Below, piece after piece: positions 7,538 through 18,212 of a stretch of 64,000 nt of DNA. Positions within the stretch are counted from its first letter, which is position 1. Every line of letters starts with the position of its first letter. The position numbers were made by a program, and so were the translations under genes. The notes under the pieces were generated by a model. That model searched no databases. It saw only the letters and a list, made by a program, of their open reading frames with translations, and had not been told where the DNA came from. Source of the stretch: CAJXVY01 sp031580995 (GTDB taxonomy: Bacteria; Actinomycetota; Actinomycetes; Actinomycetales; Microbacteriaceae); assembly GCA_031580995.1 (NCBI GenBank), contig JAVLCC010000004.1, positions 1 through 64,000 of the forward strand, written 5' to 3'.

Positions 7538-10235
7538 TTGTTCCGGCTCTCACGTCATCCAGGTTGAACTCGCGCATCAGTTCTAATGAGACGCCTTTTT
7601 GGACCTTGCCCTGTTTCTCTAGTTGCTGCAACACCCGGGCGGCAATCGAAGGTCCATCTATTTTGAAATAGCGCCTTGCTGCTGGTCTGGTGTCACTGAA
7701 ACCGAAGCCTTCAGCGCCAAGGGTTGCATAGTCCCCAGGGACCCACTGCCTGATCATGTCTGGCAATGCGTGCATGAAATCGCTCACTCCCACAAACGGT
7801 CCTTCAGCTGATGAGAGTTTTTCGGTCACATACGCAGTTTTTGGGGGCTGATCTGGACTTAGGAAATTATGCTCATCGGCAGCCAGGCCATCTTTTCGCA
7901 ATTCACCCCAGCTTGTCACAGACCAGATATCAGCACTGACTCCATAGGAAGAGAGGATCTCTTGGGCCTCTAGAGCCCAAGGAACACTGACACCACTGGC
8001 CATAACCTGAGCCTTGATGCCTTTTTGGCCTCCCTCGCTAATTTTGTGAATCCCTTTGACGATGCCCTCTATGTCAACATTTTCTGGCTGAGCGGGTTGC
8101 AACATCGGCTCGTTATAAACAGTTAGGTAGTACATGACATTGGGATCCTCGTGCTGCCCGCCATACATCCGCTCAATCCCTGATTTCACTATGTGTGAAA
8201 TCTCATAACCAAACGCTGGGTCATAGCTGACCACCGCTGGGTTTGTGCTGGCTAGAACTAGCGAATGCCCGTCTGCGTGCTGTAAGCCCTCACCTGTCAA
8301 GGTTGTTCTTCCAGCTGTGGCACCGATTAGGAAACCCCTGGTCATCTGGTCCCCAGCAGCCCATAAAGCATCAGCAGTTCTTTGAAAACCAAACATCGAA
8401 TAAAACACATAGATCGGAATCATCGGCTGGCCATGAGTTGAGTAACTGGTTCCAACTGCTGTGAAGGCAGCCACCGATCCTGCTTCATTGATTCCTGGGT
8501 GCAGAATCTGTCCGCTTTCGGATTCTTTATAACTCAGTAGTAATTCCCTATCAACGGATAGGTATTTCTGACCGAAGGGGTTATAAATCTTGGCTGTCGG
8601 GAAAAACGCATCCATACCGAAGGTTCGTGCTTCATCGGGGATAATCGGCACAATCCTTTGACCCATACCACTTGTTTTCAGAAGGTCTTTCAGCATCCTG
8701 ACAAAGGCCATCGTGGTTGCCACCTCTTGGTTACCACTGCCTTTTCTGGGCGTTTCGTATGCCTTGTCCTCTGGAAGTTCAAACTGCACATACTTGGACC
8801 TGCGCTCGGGTAGGAAACCTCCCAGCTCGCGACGTTTTTCAAGCATGTATTGGATTTCTTCACTGTCGCTACCGGGGTTGTAATAGGGAGGCAAATACGG
8901 GTCAGCCTCTAATTGAGCATCAGTGATTGGAACACGCATTTCATCTCTAAAGTCTTTGAGGTTTTCCAAAGTGAGTTTCTTCATCTGGTGAGTTGCGTTT
9001 CTGGCCTCAAAACTCTTGCCCAGACCATAGCCCTTGACTGTTTTCACGATGATTACAGTGGGCTGGTTTTTATGCTCGGTTGCTGCTTTATAGGCGGCAT
9101 AAATCTTTTTGTAATCATGGCCACCACGCTTCAGACCCCAAATCTGGTCATCGCTTAGATCATCCACCAGAGACCTGGTTCGGTGATCTCTTCCAAAGAA
9201 GTTTTCGCGGATAAAACCACCACTTTCGGCCTTATAGGTCTGGTAGTCGCCGTCGGGGGTTTTGTTCATCAAATCAACAAGTGCACCATCGTGATCTTTC
9301 GCCAAAAGATCATCCCACTCGCGTCCCCAGATGACCTTGATGACATTCCAGCCAGCTCCTCTGAAGAAGCTTTCGAGCTCTTGGATGATTTTGCCGTTTC
9401 CACGAACCGGTCCATCAAGCCTTTGAAGGTTGGCGTTAATCACAAAGTTGAGATTGTCCAGTCCCTCATTGGCAGCAATTTGCAATGCGCCTCGAGATTC
9501 AACCTCATCCATCTCGCCATCACCCAAAAACGCCCAAACTTGCTGGTCTGATGGGTCTTTGAAACCTCGGTTTTCTAAATAGCGATTGAATTGAGCCTGA
9601 TAGATGGCGTTTATCGGCCCCAATCCCATGGAAACCGTTGGGAACTGCCAGAAATCAGGTAGCAATCTCGGGTGAGGGTAGGAGGGGAGTCCACCGCCGA
9701 TGTGGGATTTCTCCTGTCTGAAACCATCCAGTCTGTCTGCTGAGAGCCTTCCCTCTAAAAATGCTCTTGCGTAGGGGCCAGGAGATGCATGTCCCTGCAC
9801 AAAGATCTGATCGCCTCCCGATGGATGATCTTGACCTCTAAAGAAGTGATTAAAGCCAACCTCGTAAAGCGAGGCTGATGAGGCAAAGGTGGAGATGTGT
9901 CCACCAACTGCGATGTCTGGACGCTGTGCTCTGTGCACCAATACTGCTGAGTTCCAACGCATCCAAGCACGGTATGTGCGCTCTATTTGCTCATCGCCAG
10001 GGAAATCGGGTTCATCCTCAGGAGAAATCGTATTTATGTAATCGGTGGTCGGAACCAACGGAACATTGAGTTGTAATTCATGTGAGCGCCTAAGTAGGTG
10101 CTGCATGATTTCTCTGGCACGGCCTCTTCCTTTTTGTTCACTGAGCGAATCGAGTGACTCTAGCCACTCGGTAGTCTCGTTTGGATCCTTGTCAGGATTT
10201 GGAACAGCAAAGGCGTCCTGGTTGTTGAACGACAT
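7512..10235 (-). CDS. aceE: Pyruvate dehydrogenase E1 component, homodimeric type
   Basis: Thiamine-diphosphate enzyme decarboxylating pyruvate and acetylating the lipoyl group of E2. The 907 residues match the homodimeric AceE of proteobacteria and actinobacteria. The ThDP/Mg motif is GDGEMDEVESRG (residues ~240-250) followed by NFVINANLQRLDGP. HISTFASSASLYEVG and GQDHPSGGDQIFVQGHASPG near residues 115-155 carry active-site histidines. The ATG is preceded by GAGGGG. The E2 and E3 genes are at 28-31 kb in this window, with lipA/lipB beside them. It heads the fab gene run, so acetyl-CoA production and its main biosynthetic use are neighbours. Confidence 0.97.
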   Translation of the reverse strand: MSFNNQDAFAVPNPDKDPNETTEWLESLDSLSEQKGRGRAREIMQHLLRRSHELQLNVPLVPTTDYINTISPEDEPDFPGDEQIERTYRAWMRWNSAVLVHRAQRPDIAVGGHISTFASSASLYEVGFNHFFRGQDHPSGGDQIFVQGHASPGPYARAFLEGRLSADRLDGFRQEKSHIGGGLPSYPHPRLLPDFWQFPTVSMGLGPINAIYQAQFNRYLENRGFKDPSDQQVWAFLGDGEMDEVESRGALQIAANEGLDNLNFVINANLQRLDGPVRGNGKIIQELESFFRGAGWNVIKVIWGREWDDLLAKDHDGALVDLMNKTPDGDYQTYKAESGGFIRENFFGRDHRTRSLVDDLSDDQIWGLKRGGHDYKKIYAAYKAATEHKNQPTVIIVKTVKGYGLGKSFEARNATHQMKKLTLENLKDFRDEMRVPITDAQLEADPYLPPYYNPGSDSEEIQYMLEKRRELGGFLPERRSKYVQFELPEDKAYETPRKGSGNQEVATTMAFVRMLKDLLKTSGMGQRIVPIIPDEARTFGMDAFFPTAKIYNPFGQKYLSVDRELLLSYKESESGQILHPGINEAGSVAAFTAVGTSYSTHGQPMIPIYVFYSMFGFQRTADALWAAGDQMTRGFLIGATAGRTTLTGEGLQHADGHSLVLASTNPAVVSYDPAFGYEISHIVKSGIERMYGGQHEDPNVMYYLTVYNEPMLQPAQPENVDIEGIVKGIHKISEGGQKGIKAQVMASGVSVPWALEAQEILSSYGVSADIWSVTSWGELRKDGLAADEHNFLSPDQPPKTAYVTEKLSSAEGPFVGVSDFMHALPDMIRQWVPGDYATLGAEGFGFSDTRPAARRYFKIDGPSIAARVLQQLEKQGKVQKGVSLELMREFNLDDVRAGTSGSAGGDA

Positions 10236-10297
10236 AGCCCCTCGGCTTTCAATCTCTTGTGGAGTAATTTCGTAGCAAGACTACCCGTTACTCCGCC

Positions 10298-10303
10298 TAG
10301 ACT
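10298..10303 (+). promoter_or_regulatory. Putative -10 element of the peroxiredoxin gene
   Basis: TAGACT fits the TAnnnT form used throughout this window. A start point ~7 bases on would give a leader of about 19 bases carrying the GAAGAAAGG ribosome site. No convincing -35 hexamer is seen. Confidence 0.4.
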
Positions 10304-10328
10304 TCTAATTACGAAGAAAGGTTTCAAA

Positions 10329-10787
10329 ATGACAATCCAGATCGGCGACCAAGCACCCAATTTCACTCTGCCAAATCAGCACGGGGAGGAAATTGAGCTA
10401 CAGGCCCTGCGAGGAAAGCCCGTTGTGCTGGCTTTTTACCCTCTTAGTTTTTCTCCGACCTGCACCGATGAACTTTGCGAACTGAGAGATGAATTTCAAA
10501 TCTTTGAAGATTCCGATGCAACGTTGCTCGGTGTGAGCGTTGACAGCAAATTCACCCAGGCTGCTTTTAGTGAGGCGAAAGAGTATCAATTTGATTTACT
10601 AGCCGATTTCAAGCCACACGGCGAAGTCACCAAGCTATACGAGGCATGGCTTGAGGAAAAAGGTCATGGAACCCGTGCAACTTATGTGATTGATGCAGAC
10701 GGAGTGGTTATTGCCAAGTTCGTCACCAGCCCCGGAGAGATGCGCCCTCTGGCGGATTACAAGAAAGCTTTGGAACTGGTTGCCTAG
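10329..10787 (+). CDS. Thiol peroxiredoxin (Bcp/AhpE-like)
   Basis: A 152-residue peroxiredoxin that reduces hydrogen peroxide and organic peroxides. The active site is YPLSFSPTCTDELC: the peroxidatic Cys is in the PxxxSxxC context, and a second Cys five residues on could be the resolving residue, as in atypical 2-Cys or Bcp-type enzymes. The N-terminal IGDQAPNFTLPNQHG is typical. The ATG at 10329 follows GAAGAAAGG; upstream in-frame codons would add a basic, unlike-family extension. It stands alone, divergent from aceE, with tRNA-Val 30 bases downstream. Assignment to AhpE or Bcp subgroup is uncertain. Confidence 0.92.
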   Translation: MTIQIGDQAPNFTLPNQHGEEIELQALRGKPVVLAFYPLSFSPTCTDELCELRDEFQIFEDSDATLLGVSVDSKFTQAAFSEAKEYQFDLLADFKPHGEVTKLYEAWLEEKGHGTRATYVIDADGVVIAKFVTSPGEMRPLADYKKALELVA

Positions 10788-10817
10788 TTTGGCATTTTTG
10801 TTGGTAGTATCTCGGGT

Positions 10818-10890
10818 GGGCCTTTAGCTCAGTTGGTAGAGCGCCACGTTTACACCGTGGATGTCATCGGTTCGAGCCCGGTAGGGCCCA
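10818..10890 (+). tRNA. tRNA-Val (anticodon TAC)
   Basis: A full cloverleaf folds: acceptor GGGCCTT pairs with AGGGCCC, the D arm is GCTC-AGTTGGTA-GAGC, the anticodon stem CCACG/CGTGG encloses TTTACAC, and the T arm contains GGTTCGAGCC. The anticodon TAC at 10851-10853 reads GUA/GUG valine codons. The 3' CCA is not encoded. Confidence 0.96.
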
Positions 10891-10911
10891 CGCATTGTAA
10901 AGAGAGTGAGT

Positions 10912-12694
<1,783 letters not shown>

Positions 12695-12708
<14 letters not shown>

Positions 12709-13471
12709 ATTTCTTTCCTGGGCAGAATCTGTTTGGCCAATTAGTGCCAGTGAAGATTGGGATAACCCTGGACTAATCTCTGGTTCATTGGATTCGGAAC
12801 ACTCAAAAGTTTTAGTGACAGTGGATATAACAAATGAGGTTTTGCAAGAGGCTTTAGATTCGCATTGCACACTGGTTATTGCCCACCACCCGCTTCTGCT
12901 TGGCGGGATAGATTCACTCAGGCAGGATCTATATAAAGGTGCGTTATTGGCAAAAGCCATCAAAAATGATGTGAGCTTATTTGCCGCCCATACCAACGCC
13001 GATGTTGTAAGTGGTGGGGTGAGTGATTCATTGGCCAAGAAATTTGGGATCGAAAATACTACTGCGCTGGATGGAAACCCAGAAGGTCACGGAAGAGTGG
13101 GGAATATAACTCCGCAGAAACTGTCAAAGTTTTTAGAAACTATAAAAAAAGCACTACCTGAAACTGCCAGAGGTATTTCCTTTATCGGAAATCCAGAGAT
13201 GCAGGTGCAAACAGTGGCTGTGGTAGCTGGTTCGGGTATGAGCTTTGTAAATGAAGTCTCCGCAGATGTGTTTATCACAAGCGATATAAAACATCACCCA
13301 GCGCTTGATTTTAAACAACAATCAAATGGCGAAAAAGCGCTTGTGGAGATTTCTCACTACGCAGCTGAATCCATCTGGTTAGAGGGTGTTAGTAAACAGC
13401 TGCTAGCCTCCGGTTTAGAGGTTGTAATAAGCAAAACCAACACCGACCCCTGGGACGGAGTTTTCAGATGA
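12695..13471 (+). CDS. Nif3-like dinuclear metal centre protein
   Basis: A Nif3/YbgI (GTP cyclohydrolase I type 2-like) family protein of 258 aa. Metal-site motifs are present: VIAHHPLLLGG (residues ~65-75), FAAHTNADVVSGGVSD (~97-112) and a C-terminal EISHYAAESIWL containing His and Glu ligands. Family members form hexameric toroids with two metal ions; the biological reaction is not settled. The ATG overlaps the end of the preceding membrane protein by 14 bases, and its TGA overlaps the next ATG. In actinobacteria this gene commonly precedes the zinc ribbon protein found here, which fits a conserved operon. Confidence 0.92.
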
Positions 13472-14181
13472 AGTTGACAGAGATTGACCGTGGTCAATTG
13501 ATCGAACTTGCGAAACTGGAAATGGATCTTCGAAAAGTTTTAAATCACCATAAAAAGCTTTCAGAGTCAGATCCTGCCGAAGAGGCCAATAAAGCATTTT
13601 TAGAGGTTAGCGAAAAGCTTTCAGCATCAAGGGCAGAGCAAGAAGATTTGGAACTTGAGAACAAACGAATCAATGAGGATTTGGAATTGGTTGAGGCAAG
13701 GATTCTAAGAGATCAAAAACTCATTCAGCAATCAACCAATTCTGGGGAACTAAGTGGTTTGCAGCACGAGATGGACACTCTGAGCAAGCGCAAAGGTGAA
13801 TTAGAGACCGAGCTGATTGAAAAAATGGAGCAGCAGGAATCTGTGGCTGCAGTGATCGGACAACTAACTGCCGAGAAGCAGAGCCTGCGAGAGAATCTAG
13901 AGCAGGTTGAAAATGTTCACCAACAGCAACTCATAGAAACCAACTCAGAATTAACCAGCCTGCAAGACAAGAGAAAACAATTGCTGAGTTCTCTTCCTGA
14001 AGTAATTGCAGAGGAGTATGAAAGAAAGGCCAAAAGGGGGGTTCCTGTTGGTGTTTTAGAATCCGGAGCGTGTAGTGCGTGTCATCTAAATTTGACAGCA
14101 ACGGACCTGGCCGGAATTCGTGCAACACCGATTGAGGATCTAGTGAACTGCCCTGAGTGCCAAGCGATCTTGATTCGATGA
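13468..14181 (+). CDS. C4-type zinc ribbon protein with coiled coil
   Basis: A 237-residue protein of the CT398/DUF164-like zinc ribbon group. Residues ~10-185 are heptad-rich Glu/Lys/Gln/Leu sequence predicting a long coiled-coil hairpin. The C-terminus has a ribbon: CSACHLNLTA ... VNCPECQAIL, giving the two CxxC knuckles. The family has been linked by structure to flagellar or nucleic-acid tethering roles, but its function in actinobacteria is unknown. Start and stop overlap its neighbours by 4 bases on each side (ATGA), so it is translationally coupled with Nif3 and the RNase H/phosphatase gene. Confidence 0.88.
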   Translation: MKLTEIDRGQLIELAKLEMDLRKVLNHHKKLSESDPAEEANKAFLEVSEKLSASRAEQEDLELENKRINEDLELVEARILRDQKLIQQSTNSGELSGLQHEMDTLSKRKGELETELIEKMEQQESVAAVIGQLTAEKQSLRENLEQVENVHQQQLIETNSELTSLQDKRKQLLSSLPEVIAEEYERKAKRGVPVGVLESGACSACHLNLTATDLAGIRATPIEDLVNCPECQAILIR

Positions 14182-15272
14182 GCCTGATCATCAAAGCCGA
14201 TGGGGCTAGCCGAGGTAACCCGGGCGAGGCAAGCTACGGTGCTGTTTTATTTGACGGTGAAACAGAGATAGCCACCACAAGTGCCCACCTGGGAGTGGCA
14301 ACGAACAATTTTGCCGAGTATTCGGGTGTTATAGCTGGTCTGAAGTTAGCTCTGAGTCATGATCCCAATCAAAGCTATTTAGTTCAGCTTGATAGCAAAT
14401 TGGTGGTGGAGCAACTTAAGGGCAATTGGAAAGTCAAATCCAGAGACCTAATGCCAATGGTGAGCGAGGCGAGTGCGCTAGCCAGCAAGCTCAGAGTGAG
14501 TTTTGAGTGGATACCGAGAGAGCAAAACACGCGCGCAGATGAATTAGCCAATGAGGCATTGGATAAACCTGTCGCTAAAGCTATCCCAGATCAACCCGGC
14601 AGTATTCGTGCACCGAGGGTTAGTTCCCCCGGAACAGAAATAATCTTTATTCGTCACGGACACAGCTCTCACACTGAAAAGGGCCTGGTTGCCGGCGGGG
14701 ATGGAGCTGATCCGGAACTGAGCGATCTAGGTCAACGAGAGGCTGAAGCCACAGCGGAGTTATTAGCTCACCCTCCCAGTTCATGGGGGTTAGCTATGAA
14801 TCGCCCACTTGTTATTGCAAGTCCTATGCTCAGAACCAAACAAACTGCTGAAGCGATTGCCAGAAGGCTCAATGCGGAGTGGGTGCTTGATGAGCGCATC
14901 AAGGAGATATTTTTTGGTGAGTGGAATGGGCTTAGTAACGAAGAGCTTTTCAGCAAAGATGCCGATTTGCTGGCCTCCTGGAGAGGCTCGCTGGATTTCA
15001 GGCCACCGGGCGGTGAAAGCATAGAGGACTTAGTTCAAAGAATAAGTTCATTTGTTGAGGAAATAAGAAACTCCAAGCCCAATAGGACAGTCATTGTGGT
15101 TTCACACATGATGCCAACCAGAGCTTTGACGCATCAAATCATTGGTGGCGATGAAAGCTATCTGTGGTCAACCAGTTTTGCTCCTGCGAGTATCAGCGCA
15201 TTCAGAGTCTGGGGGAGTGAGCAGCATGAACTAATCACACTTAACTCTTGTGCTCACCTGCCAATCAAATAG
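14178..15272 (+). CDS. Bifunctional RNase H / histidine phosphatase (Rv2228c type)
   Basis: A two-domain fusion of 364 aa. Residues 1-~130 are RNase HI: KADGASRGNPGEASYG, NNFAEYSGVIAGL and VQLDSKLVVEQ carry the acidic catalytic residues. Residues ~160-360 are a phosphoglycerate-mutase-like phosphatase: FIRHGHSSHTEKG, later SDLGQREAEATA and VVSHMMPTRAL with the second catalytic His. The mycobacterial homologue Rv2228c has RNase H activity and an alpha-ribazole phosphatase-like (CobC) domain; the substrate of the second domain here is not known. The ATG at 14178 overlaps the previous stop. rnpB follows 14 bases later on the same strand, so two RNA-processing activities sit together. Confidence 0.93.
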   Translation: MSLIIKADGASRGNPGEASYGAVLFDGETEIATTSAHLGVATNNFAEYSGVIAGLKLALSHDPNQSYLVQLDSKLVVEQLKGNWKVKSRDLMPMVSEASALASKLRVSFEWIPREQNTRADELANEALDKPVAKAIPDQPGSIRAPRVSSPGTEIIFIRHGHSSHTEKGLVAGGDGADPELSDLGQREAEATAELLAHPPSSWGLAMNRPLVIASPMLRTKQTAEAIARRLNAEWVLDERIKEIFFGEWNGLSNEELFSKDADLLASWRGSLDFRPPGGESIEDLVQRISSFVEEIRNSKPNRTVIVVSHMMPTRALTHQIIGGDESYLWSTSFAPASISAFRVWGSEQHELITLNSCAHLPIK

Positions 15273-15286
15273 GCTTTTGTTTGAAA

Positions 15287-15620
15287 GAGGTTGGCCAGAC
15301 GGTCGCGACATTGTCGAGGAACGTCCGGGCTCCACAGAGCACGGTGGTGGGTAACGCCCACCCGGGGTAACCCGCGAGCTAGTGCAACAGAAAGTAAACC
15401 GCCCGAAAGGGTAAGGGTGAAACGGTGGTGTAAGAGACCACCAGTGGGCGAGGTAACTCGCTTAGCTAGGTAAACCTCACCGGGAGCAAGGTCATGCAGA
15501 AGGCGCTTGAGAGCTGCTCGCTCGAGCCTTCGGGTGGACCGCTAGAGACCATTGGTAACGATGGTCCGAGATAGATGGCCGTCACCTTCGGGGACAGAAC
15601 CCGGCGTACAGGCCAACCTC
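15287..15620 (+). ncRNA. rnpB: RNase P RNA, bacterial type A
   Basis: The catalytic RNA that trims the 5' ends of tRNA precursors. Ends are set by the long P1 pairing GAGGTTGGCC (15287-15296) with GGCCAACCTC (15611-15620), extendable by AAA/TTT. Conserved cores are visible: GAGGAACGTCCGGGCTCC near the 5' end, ACAGAAAGTAAACCGCC in the middle, GGTAAGGGTGAAACGGTGG, and AGATAGATGGCCGTC near the 3' end. The 334-nt length is normal for type A. The 3' end abuts the ppgK stop on the opposite strand with only 2 bases between. A coding frame can be read inside but is an artefact of the RNA. Confidence 0.95.
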
Positions 15621-15622
15621 TT

Positions 15623-16363
15623 TCAATTCATTTCGTAGGCCTGCTCCGCAGCACCAATTATCCCTGCGTTATTTCTAAATTCTGCGGGCACAATTTCAGT
15701 GTTGATTTGAATCTTATGAAGAAACAAATCATGATTTTTACTTACTCCACCACCAACAATGAATAGATCTGGGCTAAATAGTTTTTCTAATTCCTCGTAA
15801 TAACGCTGAAGCCTCTTTGCCCATCGGTCATAAGAGAGCTGATATTTCTCTTTCGCCCTGTAGGAGGCAACCTTCTCATAATCCTTGCCACCAATTTCAA
15901 TGTGACCAAGCTCTGTATTGGGCACCAGCCTGCCTTCTATAAACATCGCAGAGCCAATGCCAGTGCCGAGTGTGGTCATGATGATTAGCCCCGGCTTTTT
16001 CCTGCCCGCTCCAAACCTGACCTCCGCCAGCCCAGCTGCATCAGCATCATTTATAACCACCACAGGGGTTTGCAAGTGCTGTTCGAATTTGTCCTTGGCT
16101 GGATAGTCAATCCATTCCTTGGAGATATTTGCGGCTGATTTACTGATGCCGTCTTTCACAACCGAGGGTAGGCAAATTCCCACCGGTCCGGGTTGATTCA
16201 ATTCTGCGTAAACCTCGCCAACAACATCTGCAATATCGTCTGGCTTACCACCACGCGGGGTCTCGAGTTTGAATCTCTCCGATTGCAATTCTCCAGTCTC
16301 AGTGTCAACAACAGCACCCTTGATACCGGTTCCGCCTATGTCTATCCCAACCGCCAGACTCAT
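15623..16363 (-). CDS. ppgK: Polyphosphate glucokinase
   Basis: Phosphorylates glucose using inorganic polyphosphate (and ATP), an actinobacterial speciality. The ROK-type phosphate motif is GIDIGGTGIKGAVVD at the N-terminus; GKPDDIADVV, VINDADAAGLAEVRFGAG, TTLGTGIGSAMF and the ELGHIEIGGKDYE segment are typical of PpgK. The length of 246 aa agrees with the family. The ATG overlaps the TGA of map by 4 bases, so it is the second gene of a map-ppgK unit transcribed from the leaderless promoter at map. Its 3' end converges on rnpB. Confidence 0.95.
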   Translation of the reverse strand: MSLAVGIDIGGTGIKGAVVDTETGELQSERFKLETPRGGKPDDIADVVGEVYAELNQPGPVGICLPSVVKDGISKSAANISKEWIDYPAKDKFEQHLQTPVVVINDADAAGLAEVRFGAGRKKPGLIIMTTLGTGIGSAMFIEGRLVPNTELGHIEIGGKDYEKVASYRAKEKYQLSYDRWAKRLQRYYEELEKLFSPDLFIVGGGVSKNHDLFLHKIQINTEIVPAEFRNNAGIIGAAEQAYEMN

Positions 16364-17223
16364 GGAAGCGTCAATATCTCTGGGCCAGACTCGGTGATCA
16401 AAATCGTGTGTTCGAATTGGGCGCTAAAGCTTTTGTCTTGAGTGGTGACAGTCCAGTCATCGTCCCACATGTCCCAAGATGCGCTTCCCAGGGTGAGCAT
16501 GGGTTCTATGGTGAACACCATTCCCGTTTCAATCAGCTCTGTGTACTGCTCTGAATCGTAGTGCGGGATTATTAGACCTGTGTGGAAAGCCCTTCCAACC
16601 CCGTGGCCTGTAAATTCCTTGACAACCCCGTATCCAAACCTTTTTGCATAGCTCTCGATTGCCCTACCAATGACGTTTACCTGTCGACCCGGCATGGCTG
16701 CCTTGATTCCTCTGTTTAGTGCTTCTTCTGTTCTAACGACTAATTCACTAACCGCAGGGTCTACATTGCCCACTTCCACAGTTTTATTGTTGTCACCATG
16801 AAAGCCATCGATAAAGGCTGTGATGTCCACATTCACGATGTCACCCTCTTCAATGATTGTGTCATCGGGTATTCCGTGACAAATTACTTCATTTAGTGAG
16901 GTGCACAAGGATTTGGGGAAACCCCGATACCCAAGTGTTGAAGGATAGGCATCGTTTTTCAAAAGAAATTCATGACCAATCTGGTCAAGCTGGTTGGTGG
17001 TTACCCCCGGTTTTATGGATTCGCAGACCAGCTCCAGAGCCTGTGCGGCGATTTTTGAAGCTCTACGTATTTTTGCAATCTCATCCGGTGCGTATTTATC
17101 GCCAGCAGAGTTTTGGGTGGGAGATTTTTTGCCAACATACTCAGGCTTTTGGATTTGGGTCGGAACTTCTAATTTGGGAGCGATTTTTCCTGGAACAAGG
17201 TAACCCTCTGCTGTGCGTGGCAT
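16360..17223 (-). CDS. map: Methionine aminopeptidase, type I with N-terminal extension
   Basis: Removes the initiator Met from nascent proteins. The five metal ligands appear in order: NVDITAFIDGFHGDNNKTVE (two Asp), GHGVGRAFHTGL (His), FTIEPMLT (Glu) and QFEHTILIT (Glu). The first ~40 residues are a Pro-rich extension (LVPGKIAPKLEVPTQIQKPE) like the SH3-binding-motif linker of mycobacterial MetAP1c. ATG 17223 is chosen over GTG 17229 because a TAAGCT -10 hexamer ends 7 bases before it, indicating a leaderless mRNA starting at this codon. Confidence 0.96.
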   Translation of the reverse strand: MPRTAEGYLVPGKIAPKLEVPTQIQKPEYVGKKSPTQNSAGDKYAPDEIAKIRRASKIAAQALELVCESIKPGVTTNQLDQIGHEFLLKNDAYPSTLGYRGFPKSLCTSLNEVICHGIPDDTIIEEGDIVNVDITAFIDGFHGDNNKTVEVGNVDPAVSELVVRTEEALNRGIKAAMPGRQVNVIGRAIESYAKRFGYGVVKEFTGHGVGRAFHTGLIIPHYDSEQYTELIETGMVFTIEPMLTLGSASWDMWDDDWTVTTQDKSFSAQFEHTILITESGPEILTLP

Positions 17224-17230
17224 GCCCACC

Positions 17231-17236
17231 AGCTTA
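17231..17236 (-). promoter_or_regulatory. -10 element of map (leaderless)
   Basis: TAAGCT read on the minus strand, 7 bases upstream of the map ATG at 17223. Faces the -10 of the plus-strand gene at 17254-17259, 17 bases away. Confidence 0.55.
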
Positions 17237-17253
17237 GGACTTTGTTTGCGGGT

Positions 17254-17259
17254 TAGACT
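17254..17259 (+). promoter_or_regulatory. -10 element of the SPOR-like gene (leaderless)
   Basis: TAGACT followed by exactly 6 bases and the ATG at 17266. No Shine-Dalgarno sequence is possible in that space. Confidence 0.6.
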
Positions 17260-17265
17260 TCAAAC

Positions 17266-17466
17266 ATGGCCAAAAAGTATTGGTTTAACACCAAAACCCA
17301 GCAAGTGGAGTATGGAAGAAAGTCATTAGCGGTTTATCGATTGGGACCTTTTGAAACCGAGCGGGAAGCTAAAAATGCTGAACAAACTATTTCAGAGCGA
17401 GGTAAGAAGCTAATCGAAGAAGATCAGCTAAAAGATTCATCCGAGGATGGAAATTCTCGGGACTGA
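17266..17466 (+). CDS. Small SPOR-domain-like protein
   Basis: A 66-residue basic-then-acidic protein beginning AKKYWFNTKTQQVEYGRKS and continuing YRLGPFETEREAKNAEQT. This matches the short 'SPOR domain-containing' proteins that accompany map/panB genes in Microbacteriaceae: a Trp-Phe-Asn start, a GPF turn, and a helix with E-A-x-A. SPOR domains bind denuded peptidoglycan, but these tiny versions have no signal peptide and their role is unknown. The start is fixed by the leaderless -10 at 17254. The last 43 bases overlap the 3' end of panB on the other strand. Confidence 0.78.
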   Translation: MAKKYWFNTKTQQVEYGRKSLAVYRLGPFETEREAKNAEQTISERGKKLIEEDQLKDSSEDGNSRD

Positions 17467-18212
17467 ACTTCTCGAATGTATTCTTTAGTAGCGTTTTCCA
17501 AATCTGCTTTCAAATTCGCATAAGTTTTAGCAAACTTAGGTAATTTTTCACTTAGTCCCGCAAAATCCTGCCAAACCAAAATCTGCCCATCTGTTTGACT
17601 TCCGGCACCAATGCCAATAGTCGGTATGGAAAGTTGCTGGGTTATTTGTGTTGCAAGCTGTGCTGGGACCATTTCTAGCACCAATGAAAATACTCCCGCT
17701 TCCTCAAGCTTTTTCGCCTCATCCTCTATGAGATGGCTATCCTCTCCACGCCCCTGCACTTTGAAACCACCCATTTGATTCACAGATTGAGGCGTGAACC
17801 CTAAGTGACCCATTACCGGAATCCCATTTTCTATAAGCAGTTTTATAGTCTCTAAACGATTACTCCCACCTTCAAGCTTTAGAGCATCAGCTCCAGTTCG
17901 TTTCATGACCTCTATTGAATTGCGTAGAGCCTCTTCTGGGCTTATCTCGTAGCTTCCAAATGGCATATCAATGACAACCAGCGAGTTTTTTACCGAAGAG
18001 GCCACTGCTGACCCGAAACTAATCATTTCCTCTAGGGTGATCGGTAGTGTGGTGGGTTTTCCTAAAACCGTATTTGCAGCCGAATCACCAACCAAAATCA
18101 GATCTATCCCAGCCTCATCAAAGATTTTTGCTGTTAGTGAGTCATAACTGGTCAAACAAGTTATCGGACGCTGATTTTTGAAAGACTTAATTGTTTCGGT
18201 TCTAATTTTCAT
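17424..18212 (-). CDS. panB: 3-methyl-2-oxobutanoate hydroxymethyltransferase
   Basis: First step of pantothenate (hence CoA and ACP cofactor) synthesis: adds a hydroxymethyl group from methylene-THF to 2-oxoisovalerate. The TIM-barrel motifs are present: LILVGDSAANTVLG with the Mg-binding Asp, VVIDMPFGSYEISPEEAL, LKLEGG, VMGHLGFTPQSVNQMGGFKV and TIGIGAG. In DSAANTVLG the usual DSLGMVVLG is altered but the Asp-Ser is kept. At 262 aa it is normal. Its ATG overlaps the nadE stop by 4 bases, so it forms a nadE-panB operon of cofactor genes. No panC or panD is in the window. Confidence 0.93.
   Translation of the reverse strand: MKIRTETIKSFKNQRPITCLTSYDSLTAKIFDEAGIDLILVGDSAANTVLGKPTTLPITLEEMISFGSAVASSVKNSLVVIDMPFGSYEISPEEALRNSIEVMKRTGADALKLEGGSNRLETIKLLIENGIPVMGHLGFTPQSVNQMGGFKVQGRGEDSHLIEDEAKKLEEAGVFSLVLEMVPAQLATQITQQLSIPTIGIGAGSQTDGQILVWQDFAGLSEKLPKFAKTYANLKADLENATKEYIREVQSREFPSSDESFS

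Noticed and set aside
15291..15473. A 60-codon open frame inside rnpB
   Set aside because: It lies wholly within the RNase P RNA, whose conserved cores explain the sequence.
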